A DNA stretch of 64,000 nucleotides from Stenogyne calaminthoides (lineage: Eukaryota > Streptophyta > Magnoliopsida > Lamiales > Lamiaceae): contig JBBCBC010000012.1 in NCBI GenBank assembly GCA_037126765.1, forward strand, positions 744,001 through 808,000, given 5' to 3'. A model generated the notes under the pieces. It was given only the letters and a program-made list of their open reading frames with translations. It was not told where the DNA came from and did not search any database. Positions 34,921 through 46,760 of the stretch are shown here, in pieces (positions within the stretch are counted from its first letter, which is position 1; each line of letters begins with the position of its first letter). A program made the position numbers and the translations under genes.

Positions 34921-35294
34921 GTTAGTGTACTCATTCCTTCTGAATTGCATTCGGACGTTTCGAAATTTGGGTCTGATGCTAGGATTAATTCTATTGTTAT
35001 GCCGAATGGTGCGTTCACTGGTTCGAATTTGGCTTTTATTTCTGATAACGTGTTTTTTCCTTCTGTGGTTTATGGGGATTTGCCTAAATCTGGTTTTGAA
35101 CTTTTGAAGTTGGGCCTGATTCTGGTTTGCAGAATGCTACATATATTGAAAACTTTAATTCTAGTGCACTGAGTATAAAACCTGCTAATGGTGCTTCTAG
35201 TCTGAATTTGGGGATGGTTTCTGAACCCAACCATGCTACTGTTTTGACCCCTAATGCCTTGGATTTGAATACTAAATCATTTACTCAATCTTAG
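34921..35294 (+). pseudogene. Unrecognised coding fragment downstream of the TNP1-like gene
   Basis: An open frame from about 34921 to 35100 has codon-like composition and reads VSVLIPSELHSDVSKFGSD and MPNGAFTGSNLAFISD. After a frameshift near 35110 it continues SGLQNATYIENFNSS to NTKSFTQS with a stop near 35294. It is Asn/Ser/Leu-rich with no domain I recognise. It could be a captured host gene fragment or the tail of another transposon protein. Its 5' side is cut by the foldback MITE. Confidence 0.4.
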
Positions 35295-35734
35295 ATTTTG
35301 GTTATGCTTTGAATTTTGATTATTTGACCCCTAATGCCTTGGATTTTGATTTTGGTAAGTGTATTTGTGCATTTAAAGTTTAGAATTATTGTTTTCTTGA
35401 TACTTTACGGAGTTATGCTTTCTAATAAATTCATCTGATATGATATTTTTTTTATAGGTGATATCTAAGGAGGAGAAGATTTCAGATTCGTCGTTTGAAG
35501 TGCATGTAAATTATTTTTGAAGACGTATAAGACATTGTTTTTTTTAATTTATTGTTTCTTGTAGTTTTCATAACAAAGATTGTTGTTTGGTTTTTATTGT
35601 TTGAAGGTGTTTTTTGTTAATGCAAATTATTATTTTTATCTTTAATTAATAGTTTTGTTGTAATATTTATTATTTAGTATTATTATTTATTTAATATATA
35701 TAAAAATTGAAATAAATTGGTAATATGAAATAAA

Positions 35735-36650
35735 TGCGTCACAATATGTATCATTTTTATGACGAAATAATAGTCACGGTATGTTTATTAATCATGACGA
35801 TATATGTTGTTAATATATCAATTTCTTTAGTAACGATTATCATCATCGTCACTGAATAATATTTTTTAATGACAAAAAATATTTTGTCAACATTTTTACA
35901 TCTTTAACGACGACGAATATTTCGTCACTAAAGTCCAATTTTTTGTGATGAAATTCAGTTGTCATTATATCTATATATATAACCACGATCATTTTTTCGT
36001 CATTTTTTTGTAATTCTTTCATGACGAGAAAATGTCAAATATGACGAATAATATATTGTCACCAAATCTGAACTTCTAGTGATGATTATTATTCTCGTGA
36101 CTAAATAATACATTATAGTGACAAAAATAATTCATCACAATTTCCACATCATTTTGCGACAATAAAAATTTTGTCACTAAATCATATATTTAGTGACAAA
36201 TTTTATCGTCATTTTATATGTACACATATAACGACGATCAACATTTCATCACCGAATAACAACTCTTTCTTGACGAATATAGAAAATGCGACGAAATAAC
36301 CAAGCTAATTGTGACAAAATTAACGTCACTAAAGTAACCTTTTTTGTGACAATTTATATCGTCACGTAAAATTGAATTTTAGTGACGAAACGTCATATTA
36401 AGAGATGAATTTTTTATGCCTAAAGTGACAATTTATGCGTCACAATAGATGGAAACATATAGGGACGATGACCTTTTTCATCACCAAATGATGCCCTTTT
36501 CGCGATGAATTAATACACCGTCACATTTTTCATAATACCACGCATTATAAATGACTATCTATGCCACAAAAAATTTCGTCACAAATTATCAATTGTGACG
36601 AAAAAAGATGTTTCAGTGATGAATTTTTTTCGTCGCAAATTCTCAAATTT
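35735..36650. repeat. Right subterminal repeat array of the CACTA element
   Basis: Dense GTGACGA/TCGTCAC-type motifs in both orientations, mirroring the left array and ending in the terminal inverted repeat. Confidence 0.85.
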
Positions 36651-37239
36651 CCTGTAGTGTACCCTATGAGCAAAAGAGTGTTACTACATGAACAAAACCA
36701 GTACAAACGCGAAAAAAAAAATCTCCAGTCCAAATTTACAAATTTAAGCGTGAGAAGAGTACAGAAGGATCTGAAAGATTGCGTCACAAAATCGTGAGGA
36801 AAAATAATGGAAGGACCTGTAAATTGCAAATGATGAGAAAATTGAGAAAACAGGAAGAATATGGAAGAATTCGAATAAGGAAGAGAAGGATAAACCTGCA
36901 GACGCACGACTGTAAAATCTGATTGGTTGCAAGGAAGAAGAACCCTAGATCGCGAGGTAGAAGAATTTGAAAGCACCAGATTTGTGTTGCCAGGATGGAA
37001 AAACCTAGGAATCGCGAGGAAGAAGAAAGTAAATGCGTTGGATCCGTAGCTCGGCCTGGGCTTGATCAGACCCAATTCGCTTGACCCGCGAATTCTTAAA
37101 AAAATACCAATTTGAACTAGAATTGCACATAACACTAATATGCAATATTGCATACAAATTTTTGTCTTACGAATTTTGTGACACGTCACTGAAAAAAAAA
37201 AAAACTTTTATATTTATATTGGACTATTTATAAACTCTT

Positions 37240-38441
37240 CCCTAAAATAATTGATGTAAACTTTATTTTATGAACTTTTTCGAATATTTTATATAGGCTG
37301 TTGAAATCAGCTGCACAGTACTATTGTATGCATATTATAAAATATTCATATTTGTTGTACGTCCGTACATTTCTATTCGAAGACCTCCTAAATATTGAAG
37401 TAGTAAATGTCTAGAAAAATGTATGACTTTATGATTTGAATTGTTAAAATTACATTTATGGTGTTAAATTTCTTACGAAAATACCTGAGGATTTTCCCCA
37501 ATTCTGACTCGGAATTTTCTAAGAATTTATACAATAGAAATAATCTTCAACGTCATTAATGTCCCTACTACTACGAAGATTAAAGTGTCGTTAGTTTAAG
37601 CTTCCTACTGTTGGCAATCTCCTAATTTCAAAAAATAACAATGGAACTAAGGTTTTTTAGATTTGTTTGATTATTAGAAGTAAATTAATCCCCTTATAAA
37701 TTTCTTAAATTTACAAAATTATGTATCTATAAAAGTATAGATAACTAGAGTTTAAAAAGATTTTAAAAAGATTTTTGGAAATAATATAATAATCATTAAT
37801 ATATAAACTTAATTTAAAATTTGATTGAGTTTCTCTTATATATATATAGCAACTGGCACCCTAACGTTTCATGTACATATGATCAATACAATTTAACATT
37901 TTAATTACTAATATAAATTTCACTTGCAAAAACGCGTGTAAAATTCAACTGTAAAAATTGATTTAAGGTGGAGGTAGCATGTTTTAGGGAATTTTTTTTC
38001 TTTTTGGACCTATAATATTACAATTTTTTGTTTTTATCTTATTAATTTTTACATTTTAATCTTCGTTCAATAATTTACCAACTTTTATTATTTTTTAGTT
38101 TTGATTCATGTAAATTATAAAATGAAAATTCAAAATTAACTAATAATTAATAAGATAAAACAAAATTAAAAATATTTAAATTACAAAATAAAAATTAAAA
38201 TATAAAAGTTAATAGAACTAAAAATTAAATAATTATAAATTTAGAAAGAAAAAAAAAAAAAAACCATTTCCCCTACTTTTTTTGTGGACAAATTACTCTT
38301 ATGAGAGACCATGCTCGCATAATGGGAGGGACGGGCATGAGACAAATCTAATATTTTGCTGATATATCTACTAATACTTACTCCTTTTTTTAATTTCATT
38401 TTTTTAATTCACACTAAATATATTTATTAAATAATTTTGGA
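37240..38441. other. AT-rich intergenic sequence, no gene seen
   Basis: No coding similarity or well-defined repeat on either strand. Confidence 0.5.
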
Positions 38442-38661
38442 ATATATTTTAACCCGACATATACTAGTGTCATCCCTAATTAGTCTCCCATTGTAAACAT
38501 CAATGACTTAAATCAAGTTGATGATCAATTTGTTCATTGAAAATCTCATAATATATTTTAACCCGAAATATACTAGTGTCATCTCTAATCAGTCTCCCAC
38601 TGTAAACATCAATGACTAAAATCAAGTTGATGATCAATTTGTTCATTGAAAAATCTCATAA
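38442..38661. repeat. 109-bp tandem duplication
   Basis: ATATATTTTAACCCG begins at 38442 and at 38551. The two units differ at only a few positions and include GTAAACATCAATGACT and CAAGTTGATGATCAATTTGT. Confidence 0.95.
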
Positions 38662-38879
38662 TTAATCTTCCACAAATTTGTCCATTTCCATTTGATTTGA
38701 GAAAATGGGCTTACCAATCAAGAATTCTAACAACTAAAATTAAAGACGTTGAATTCAAACATACGATTTTTAATTACTTCCAACAGCACGTGGGTTGAAA
38801 ATCCAATTGTCTAATTAGTAATTACGAAAACTAGCTAGTGTGATTAATGATGGCATCAAATTCTTGAGAAAAAAAATTA

Positions 38880-39334
38880 GGAGTTTTATCAATTCAGGGC
38901 ATTAAAGATGCTCAATTTAAGGTCTGAAAGATTTTTCCTATCGATTCAAGACCTAAAAGATAAAAAAAATTATCAATTCAGGGACTGAAAGATAGAAACT
39001 ATCAATTTGAGGCTTATAAAATTTAAGGCCATGTTTGACACTAAACCCTAAACCCTGAACACTAAACCCTAAACGTTGTACCCTAAACCTTGAACCATGA
39101 ACCCTAAATCCCCCTAAACCGTAAACCCTAAAAATAAAAAAAAACATGAAAGAACATGAAATATAAGTGTCAAGCATGACCTTAAAATGTGTGAGCCTCA
39201 AATTGATAGTTTTTATCTTTCAGGCCCTGAATTGATAGTTTTCTATCTTTCAGGCCTTGAATCGATAGGAAAAATTTTTAAGGCCTTAAAGTGATAGTTT
39301 TATCATCTTTCAGGCCCTGAATTGATATTTTTCC
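38880..39334. mobile_element. Foldback element with telomere-like core
   Basis: The left end GGAGTTTTATCAATTCAGGGC pairs with the complement of the right end (GCCCTGAATTGATATTTTTCC). Motifs such as CTTTCAGGCCCTGAATTGATAG recur along the right arm, and their complements along the left. Flanks are A-rich (AAAAAATTA, AAAAAAAAT), so the target duplication is unclear. The centre holds the telomere-like repeats listed separately. Confidence 0.65.
39041..39132. repeat. Interstitial telomere-like (CCCTAAA)n repeats, degenerate
   Basis: Eight or so CTAAACC or CCCTAAA units with substitutions (for example CCCTGAACACTAAACCCT). CCCTAAA is the Arabidopsis-type plant telomere repeat. Here it is short, degenerate and enclosed by inverted repeats. 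Confidence 0.8.
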
Positions 39335-39493
39335 AAAAAAAATATGACTGAAAACGTTGTATGCTCTTATATTCGATGTGGCACAAGTGTGAGACCTTCT
39401 CACGATAAGACGGTATATAATTTGAGTATTGTCGCTTTAACATTTTAAAAGGAATGTGTAGAAAATTGAAATCAACATTACACTACAAAAAAT

Positions 39494-41314
39494 TGCAAAT
39501 AATACAAATTTAATTCATTAATTATTACAAGCATGAATTAATCTTATATTAATTCAAATAATAATTGCAACAACATATCATTCATATAAAAAGCCACGTA
39601 AAACCTACGCATGCGGAATCTACGGGTTTACGTGAACGTACCTCTCGGGATGGCAGTGGCTTTGGTCGGACGGACTAACCAAAAGGACTTCCCAAGTATT
39701 TCCTTAGCCCTTGCTCGACAATCCGGTGGAAGGATACTCGCGAACAATTAACAAAAGGAAAAAATAAACTTTGTTGCACCACTTATGTGGATTTGCTAAT
39801 ATTTCCAGCACATGGAATTGTACTTGGGAATGAACTAATCATCCCCTATTTATAGGTGAGAGAGTGGTCGAAATTTTAGTGATATTTCAATGTGGGAAAA
39901 GACTTTTCTTGGTCACCAAGAAATCTTGAATATATCCCTTATATTCTTTTTCCCATAATTAAAATATTCCACAAAAAATCCCACCTCCTCTATAATAGAT
40001 GATTTTCGAAAATTAAGGATGTCAAGAATCCAAGATTTGGATCTTCTTGAATTTATGAAATATTCTTGTATTTCAAGAAATACATATCTTCCATAATATT
40101 TTTTCAAGAAAATCAAGAAAATCTTTCTTGCCCTTTATTTTCAAAATTTCGAAATATCCCTTATGAATAACCAAGTGGGAGATTTCTTGAATTTAATGAG
40201 ATAATCTTGTATTCCAAGAATACATATCTTCATTCCATAACAAAATTCAAAGAAAATCTTTCTCCCTCTTTTATCCATAAATTTCGAAAATTTAGAGGAA
40301 ATATAAGCAACAATATTTATTTTATTTTAATCACCTTTTTTAGGTTATTGGACTATACATTTGGGCTACTCAGGGGTCCTTTAGGAGAATTAAGATTGGA
40401 CCTTCTAATGGATCTTGAATATCTAATATTGAGCCACAATATAATTCAAGCCCATAAATATTAATTAATCCCACTACATAATTAATATTGCACTATCCAT
40501 CTTAACCCATATTATAGTCAATATGGCTCCCGGTCATTATTTCCGTGTTTAAGATTATCTAGCCCTTTAATTAATTCAAGCCATTTGAAATAGCTTTTCC
40601 GTTAATTAATATCTTTTGTCCTTGGTTGAGGAACGGTTCAACATTATTATCCATCTGGGAAACTAATTCCACTTGCAAGATTTGGTATGATAAAACTTAT
40701 GAACCTCCCAGGGGGCAAATCAAACAAAGCGTACTTTGCACACACGATTCTTTCTTATTAAATCTTAGCAATCACATGTGACCAATAATATTGCCCAAGA
40801 TAAAAAGTATTGAATCTCTCCGATTCGCTACCCATGATAAGTCAAAGCAATATTTACCAATCCCACGTGATCCTATTTAAGGGACGAAGGTTAAGAAACA
40901 ACGAGCCACCGAGGTCTAATTCTTCCTTGTTCGGGATTCAAGAATTTATCCTCCTCTGTAGGTCCTATTCAACAAGATCGGTCATGCACTAGTGTAATCT
41001 CTTGGTCAAGACAAACCAATCCCGAGCCTTACACCTCAACCTTTCGCGATGGTTGTTCATTTCCATCTAGGTCGTGAATGGCGTACTTTTTTAGTTACAA
41101 GGGATTGTTAATTTAATCTTACGTGATCCGGTATCACAAATTAACTTCTGATGTAACACGCATTTAATTATTGAACAGTTATGCAAAGAAATATATATAA
41201 CATTCAATCATATTTAAAACATCGGTGATAAACAATTTATTTGGTAAATAAGTCCGAAAATTGGGTTTCGATTATACAAAGTAAAAAGCATACTTTTCAA
41301 AGATAATCCCAACA
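39494..41314 (-). repeat. 3' LTR of the copia element (1821 bp)
   Basis: It starts on the minus strand with TGTTGGGATTATC and ends in TTTGCA. A TATA box (TATAAATAGG, minus strand) is near 39847-39856. Closely matches 46761-48554. The small ORFs inside both LTRs are shared only because the LTRs are copies. Confidence 0.85.
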
Positions 41315-41738
41315 ATCTCCCACTTATACTCAAAGTCGCTTTTAAGTATACTACAACACGTCTCGAGTAGTCCGTGACATCTAATGTCACCTACACGAAC
41401 CTAATAATTTCTCCCACTTATACTCAAAGCAGTTGACAAGCGGTCTTGACACCCATTCCACTCACATGTCTCTCGAATGTATTCAGAGACGGACGCGTGT
41501 GAATGGATCTGCTAGTCGTCCTCGACGCTATCTTTGCCACATATATATCTCCTCTCTTAACGATTTCTCGTATAAGATGTCTTTCCTTTAATGTGTTTGT
41601 TTGACTCGTGAACTTTTGGTTCTCTTGAATTTGCAACTGCCCCTAGCATATATTGCTAGACAAATTCAGAACACCATCCAAGTCCACTAAGAAGATCTAG
41701 AGCCCAATCGGTTCTTTCACTGCTTCACAAGCAGCTAC

Positions 41739-41930
41739 TTACCCGACTTCCATGGTTGAGTCAGTGATGCATTTCTGCTTCACACTCGTCCATTTGATGG
41801 CTACACTTCCCAAATGGAAACACACTAACTGAGGCAGATAATTTCTGGAATCTATATCTGATTGGAAATCCAAGTCCGTGTAGCCGATGGGGATTGGAGT
41901 ACCTGACTGATAAATCAACATTATATCCCG
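41739..41930 (-). pseudogene. copia RNase H remnant
   Basis: GYTDLDFQSDIDSRNYLPQ and WTSVKQKCITDSTMEV match the usual copia GYTDSDF..D.DDRKS and W.S.KQ..V..ST.EAE blocks. The Asp residues of the first block are present, and the last Glu is not readable in this frame. Confidence 0.75.
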
Positions 41931-42289
41931 AGTTCTTTTCGGACACTTCGAATGTTTTTAATCGTCATTCAATGCGCTTTCCTGAGGTTACTTTGATATC
42001 TTGCTACCATGCCTACGACAAAGCAGATATCCGGTCTCGTACACAGCAATGCATACATAAGGTTTCCGATAGCCGAAGCACAAGGAATACCTTTCATGTC
42101 ATCTATCTCCTTTTCGTCTTAGGGAACATTTTCTTGGATAGATGGATTCCAAATCTAAAAGGTACGAATCCTTTCTTGGAATTTTACATGCTGAATTATT
42201 TCAAAAACCAGTGTCTATGTATGAAACTTGCGATAACTCGATCATCCTTTTCTGGCGATCTCGAGTTATCTTGATCCCAAGGATATGTC

Positions 42290-42990
42290 CAGCTTACCCT
42301 AAGTCTTTCATATCAAACTGTTTTGAAACCATGCCCTTACGTCTGATCACACCTTCACATCGTTCCCGATGATCACAATGTCATCTACGTATAGTACTAA
42401 GAATACCAATGTAGTTCCGAAACACTTTTTATACACACAACTTTCAAACTTGTTTTGATCAAACCCATAAGACTTTATTACATGATCAAAACTTTGGTTC
42501 CAAGCTCTGGATGCCTGTTTGAATCCGTAAATGGACTTCTTGAGCTTACAAATAAGATGTTCTTGGCCTGTTTCAATGAAACCTTGGGGTTGTTGCATAT
42601 AGATCTCTTTATCAAGACTTAGTTAAGGAAAAGTCGTCTTGACATCTATTTGCCAGATTTCAAAGTCGAAATGCGCAGCAATCGATAAGAGAATACGGAT
42701 GGACTTAAGCATGGCTACGGGCAAAAAAAGTTTCCTCATAATTGATCCCTTTCTTTCTGAGTATAACCTTTCGCCATTAGTCTTGCTTTAAAGGTTTCAA
42801 CTTTCCCGTCCGGTCCTCTTTTCCTCTTATATATCCACTTGCATCCAATGGGTTTGACCCCATTAAGTGGTTCGACTAGCCCCACACTCTATTATGAAAC
42901 GTAGAACCCATTCCCGGCTTTCATTCTTTGTTTGCCAAGAATCTGATCCTTATCTTGGAGTGCCTCGTTATATGTCCATGGGTGCGATTT
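42290..42990 (-). pseudogene. copia reverse transcriptase remnant
   Basis: The open block at 42347-42598 has QPQGF, KLKKSIYGFKQASRAWN and LYVDDIVIIGND. YVDD is the catalytic motif of Ty1/copia RT. The N-terminal part (42600-42990) is broken by several frameshifts. It would copy element RNA into cDNA. Confidence 0.85.
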
Positions 42991-43014
42991 AGGGAATCAA
43001 GTCCGAGGACTCTC

Positions 43015-43824
43015 CTATTCCCATGAATCTCTCGGACTATCTAACAACCCTCCCACTATGATGAGGCTCCGGCCAGAAAGCGTATCGTTTGGTATATCAT
43101 CTAAGATACAGTTTGCAATCGAGGTTTGCCCTCTAAGTTCATTTAAGGTAATCTCACTTACGGGTTTTCTTTGGTTCATATAGTCTTCTTTCAAAAAATC
43201 TAAAGTGGGTCTTTGATTACCACCTTTTGATCTTGAACTATAGAACATACACCCTTTTTGTTCCTCGGGGTATCCTACAAACAACCTTAATTTCGATCGA
43301 GGATCCAACTTACCCGGCTTCCTTGTCCAACATGTAGGCGGACACCCCAAAGTTCTCATGTGTCTCATACTAGGCTTGCTTGGGTCCACAATTCTTTGGC
43401 TATTTTTGGGAACCGATTTGGATAGCACCAAGTTCGGAATGTAAGTCATTTGTTTCAAGGTATGACCCAGAATGATTTCGGGAAGATCCAAGATAACTCA
43501 TCATTGATCTAACCATTTCCAAAAGAATTATGTTACTTAAGCTCTGCAACCCCGTTTTGTTGAGGGGTTCCGGATGCGATGTTTGGGATACAATCCTTCA
43601 TCGGATAAGTAGTTCAAAACACATCGCCGACGACGATTCGCCTCCACGATCGGATCGTAGAGACTTGATACGTTTTTCCCTATGATTCTCTGTTTGAGCC
43701 TTAAATTCTTAGAATTTTCAAAGGTCTCATATTCATGCTTAATAAGGAAAATGTACCTTGAGTAATTATCAATAAAATTACTCATAACCTCCTCTTGCTT
43801 TGGTTGACATTTGACTACATACAT
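43015..43824 (-). pseudogene. copia integrase remnant
   Basis: IDNYSRYIFLIKHEYETF (about 43750), SLRSDRGGE in a shifted frame (about 43645), and GHTLKQMTYIPNL, LGCPP and KLDPRSKLRLFVGYP (43230-43460) are the standard copia integrase blocks. At least three frameshifts separate them. Confidence 0.8.
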
Positions 43825-44117
43825 CTATGTGAACAATCTCTAACACTTCTTTAGCCCCATTCCCCTTGGCTCCAAATGCCATCTTGGTCATATCACCCTC
43901 CAAACATGATTCGCAGGTTGGATTCGATTCAACTTGGAGACGCTCCAGTGAACCATCTTTCACCAACCTTTGGATCCTCTTTGGATTTATATGATCTAAT
44001 CTTAGATGCCAAAGAAGTATTTCGTTCACGCTTTCTTTTGTCGGAAATAGTTGATGTGTTATAGGATGCATTTCGTGAGTGGTGTGCACAGTTAATTTTA
44101 TAGAGATTTTCCATCAA
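43778..44117 (-). pseudogene. GAG-pre-integrase domain of the copia element
   Basis: LLWHLRLDHINPKRIQRLVK and CESCLEGDMTK show the H...H...CxxC zinc-binding pattern ahead of integrase, followed by IHIDVCSQMSTKARGGYE, the start of the catalytic core. The 103-residue block is open. Confidence 0.85.
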
Positions 44118-44289
44118 TGTCCCATAACAGGTACACTCATCATTTCAAAAATGATGTCATTCTTATTAGAAGAAACTTAGTGTCCTTTAATCGAATTTTA
44201 GAAACTGAAAGTGAATTCTTTCTAAAACTGGGAACATAAAGATAATCTCAAAAAAAACATTATCTTCAAAAGATAGGTGCACTTCTCCC

Positions 44290-44425
44290 ACTGCTTTAAT
44301 TGCTACTCATGTAGCATTGCAATGTCTGCTACTTGCGTAGTATTGCAATAATCGTTACTATCGTAGCATTGCAATATCTGCCACTTCCGTAGCATTGCAA
44401 CGTCTTCTACTTTCGTAACGTTGCC
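44290..44425. repeat. Short tandem repeat (about 34 bp) in the copia element
   Basis: GTAGCATTGCAAT or close variants occur five times, separated by TGCTACTT-type spacers. It lies between the zinc-knuckle region and the pre-integrase domain. Confidence 0.8.
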
Positions 44426-44559
44426 CAGTGTGATGAGGATCTCACTCCCACTAAGTTGCCGGATCATTTAGAACCCGTGAAGCCAACATGATTAGTGGAT
44501 CTCGTATCAACCACCCACGAATGAGAAGTATACGCCGCTAAACAAGTTTCAACAACTAG

Positions 44560-45060
44560 TGCGTGAGAATTACCTTTCTTTCCGTCCCTTTTGGGGTTGG
44601 AACAGGTAAAACCTCCATTGTCCTCTCTCACCGCAGCTTAAGCACTTCCTCTTTGGATTTTCCTTGACACAACAAGCATTCCTCATCTTACCATTGCCCT
44701 TGGCAACAGTTGAGTTTTATTGCTTATGGCCTTTGGTCCTCTTCTTTATCTTGCCTACCTTTGGCCTAGAAGATGAAGACGGACCACTTGCCGTCAAAGC
44801 TTGAGTTTGGTGCCTTATCAACATTTCTGCCGAGACCAAAAGCTTGCAACAAATTAGCTAGCGAGGCCAAAATGCTCAAAAACTTTTGGGGTAGAGTGAA
44901 GTACCAAATTCATCCGAGTCTCGGATCATAATCTCACTCGAGAATCTCAAGTTTGTTCAGATGGGCCATCTATTTTGAAGACATAATCCCTTACGGGTTT
45001 GCCCTCCACCATTTTCAAATGATTTGACATCTCTCAAGGTGATCGACGAGTCCCGCATGT
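44560..45060 (-). pseudogene. gag/zinc-knuckle remnant of the copia element
   Basis: KCLSCGERGQWR (about 44620) resembles the gag CCHC knuckle, but its His and last Cys are lost. Upstream, REMSNHLKMVEGKPVRDYV (about 45000-45050) resembles copia gag. Several stops. Confidence 0.6.
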
Positions 45061-45945
45061 TTTGACTTCGTCGGTTGGCTCATCGATTTTGGTGTGTCAA
45101 AATCCACACTTGTGCTTTTTTGTGTAGTTAGGACAATTATAATTTTCTAACCAATATAGTTTCCATACATATTTGACTTTTTAAGTATAATAACAATTGG
45201 ATTAAAAAAAGTAACGACATCTTTTGAAATGAAATAAGCAACTATATGCAATAAGCACAAGTATATCACAAGGTTCGATCACATGCATCATATTAAAATC
45301 TCAAAAAAATATGAACATGCATCGCCCAACATCTCAAAAGCAGTTTAAATAAGCCACGTGGGGTGGGTCATTATTTAAACACATTCAAGCAGGTTACAAA
45401 CAAGAACAGTTACAAACCTTTAATATCCAGATTAATAGTTGGCTCCCATTTGACCAATATAAAATTGACAGGGACTTCGGAGAAGTATATGCATATCAAT
45501 TTTATACCTAAGTAATAACCATGATTAAATACAGGATTACTATTTCGCTTTGATCGAGCCTCGTGGGGAGGGTCATCGTCGCCACTAGTAATAACCCACA
45601 ATCATCCGTTTGGAATTCATTCATGTGAAACCTATCTTTTGACCGTCCCGTGGGGGGAATTTCTCCAAAAGAATTCACAAATAAATAAATCATGGAGGTC
45701 AAAATTAATTCAATTTTATTATCCGGAATAAAATTGTCAATTAATTATTTAAAACATACTTAGTAATTTTGGAGTTGAGATTTTTCAATTTGGCAACACT
45801 CATGCAAACACATTTAAACAAATTAAATAAAGCATAAGATAGCACAAAATAAATCAAGCAAAACAGAAAAATAAACATATTGGGCACAAATTATCCAATT
45901 GTCATGGTTTGATTTTCTTGGCTTGATCTTGAAGAAACACGTCTC
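45061..45945. other. Non-coding leader of the copia element, AT-rich part
   Basis: Only short chance frames. It lies between gag and the 5' LTR. I could not recognise a gag start. Confidence 0.45.
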
Positions 45946-46400
45946 GAATTTCTCCCACTCGTTCGTCTCGAAAAAATATTTCGTCTCGAACCGCCACGCG
46001 CCAGCGACTCGCAGTGGCCGGGATCACGCCGCATCCGATCCGCCCTTCCGCTGGGGACCTAAGCGACCTCGGCACCGCCCCGGCGGCCGTCAGGTCTTGA
46101 GTCTCTCAAGACACTCGGTAAAATATATCGCGGGTCGACAATTCTCGGCAGGCGACACAAGACATCCCGCAAGACGAGCTCGCCCGCTCGCCCTCACCTG
46201 GCGTCCTCGGCGGCGCTTGCGTCTCATGGCGCCAATCTGCGCGCGCCGCGACGACATTCGCCCCGTCCATTTCGGTTGGGGCGCTTGCGCCCGTCTTGCG
46301 CGACCCACCGCACACAGCGCCCGGCCTCGCCTGCGCCCAAACATGCCGATCTTGGCGCCCGCGCCGCCCTGTACTGGTTTACGGATTTCGTCCTTTAATT
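45946..46400. other. GC-rich island in the leader of the copia element
   Basis: An abrupt rise in GC (many GCGCC, CGGCGG and GCCCG strings) inside AT-rich DNA. Long frames are open on both strands here, as expected for stop-poor GC-rich DNA, and none resembles a known protein. Confidence 0.5.
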
Positions 46401-46760
46401 CTTCGTCTCTTCGTTTCCGATCCGGTTACAATTTATTTACAAAAATAAATAAATAAACCTAGATTTAGACTAGTCTATTACATTGATCAAATCAAACAAA
46501 TCCTAGTCTATTCGTGGATTTTCTCACGAGGCAAAAACAAATCCGAAGCTAATCTAATTAAAAAACCACGGTTTATATGCATGCAAAATAAAACATTAAA
46601 ATCCATGACAATTGGATACCGCAAAAACAGATCTAACAGTTCTACTATCCAATTTCAAATTTAATGTCCATTTAATTAAATTACAATTTAAAAAATTTCG
46701 AGGCAAAAAAGTGGCTCGATACGATTGTTGGGGAATGAGTTGCACGAGATATATTCGGGG

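Larger units (their letters stand above)
26341..36659. mobile_element. CACTA (En/Spm-type) DNA transposon, 10,319 bp, 3-bp target duplication
   Basis: The left end is CACTACAGGAAAT and the right end is its exact complement, flanked by TAC on both sides (26338-26340 and 36660-36662). Removing the element restores GTGTTACCCTATGAGC, which is present uninterrupted at about 26145 in the neighbouring repeat. Dense TGACGA/TCGTCA subterminal motifs fill about 0.9 kb at each end. Inside is a decayed Transposase_24-type gene. No TNP2 (Transposase_21) sequence was found, so this copy is non-autonomous. Confidence 0.95.
25841..37170. mobile_element. Old inverted-repeat element, split by the CACTA insertion
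   Basis: ATTGCACACTAGTGTTATGTGCAAT (25855-25879) pairs with the complement of 37122-37146 (23 of 25 bases). Outer GTCTTA and TAAGAC motifs and flanking ACGAATT (25828 and 37169) suggest the ends and a degenerate 9-10-bp target duplication. Without the CACTA element it is about 1.0 kb. The inner part has a tandem repeat (25966-26340 and 36660-36730) and, at the right, a moderately GC-rich stretch (36740-37085) with no supported gene. Confidence 0.55.

Noticed and set aside
36545..37189. A 214-residue open frame on the minus strand spanning the right end of the CACTA element
   Set aside because: It crosses the transposon border into flanking DNA, and its translation has no domain. It is a chance frame in T-rich DNA.
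39481..39500. CACTACAAAAAATTGC as the end of a second CACTA element
   Set aside because: No subterminal TGACGA array follows and no partner end was found. The 12-base match is too short.
39913..40116. A 67-residue frame repeated at 47168-47371
   Set aside because: The two copies are the two LTRs of one element, so repetition is no evidence of a gene.
45899..46456. A 185-residue Arg/Pro-rich open frame in the copia leader
   Set aside because: It lies in a GC-rich patch where both strands are open, and no similarity was recognised. Composition alone explains it.
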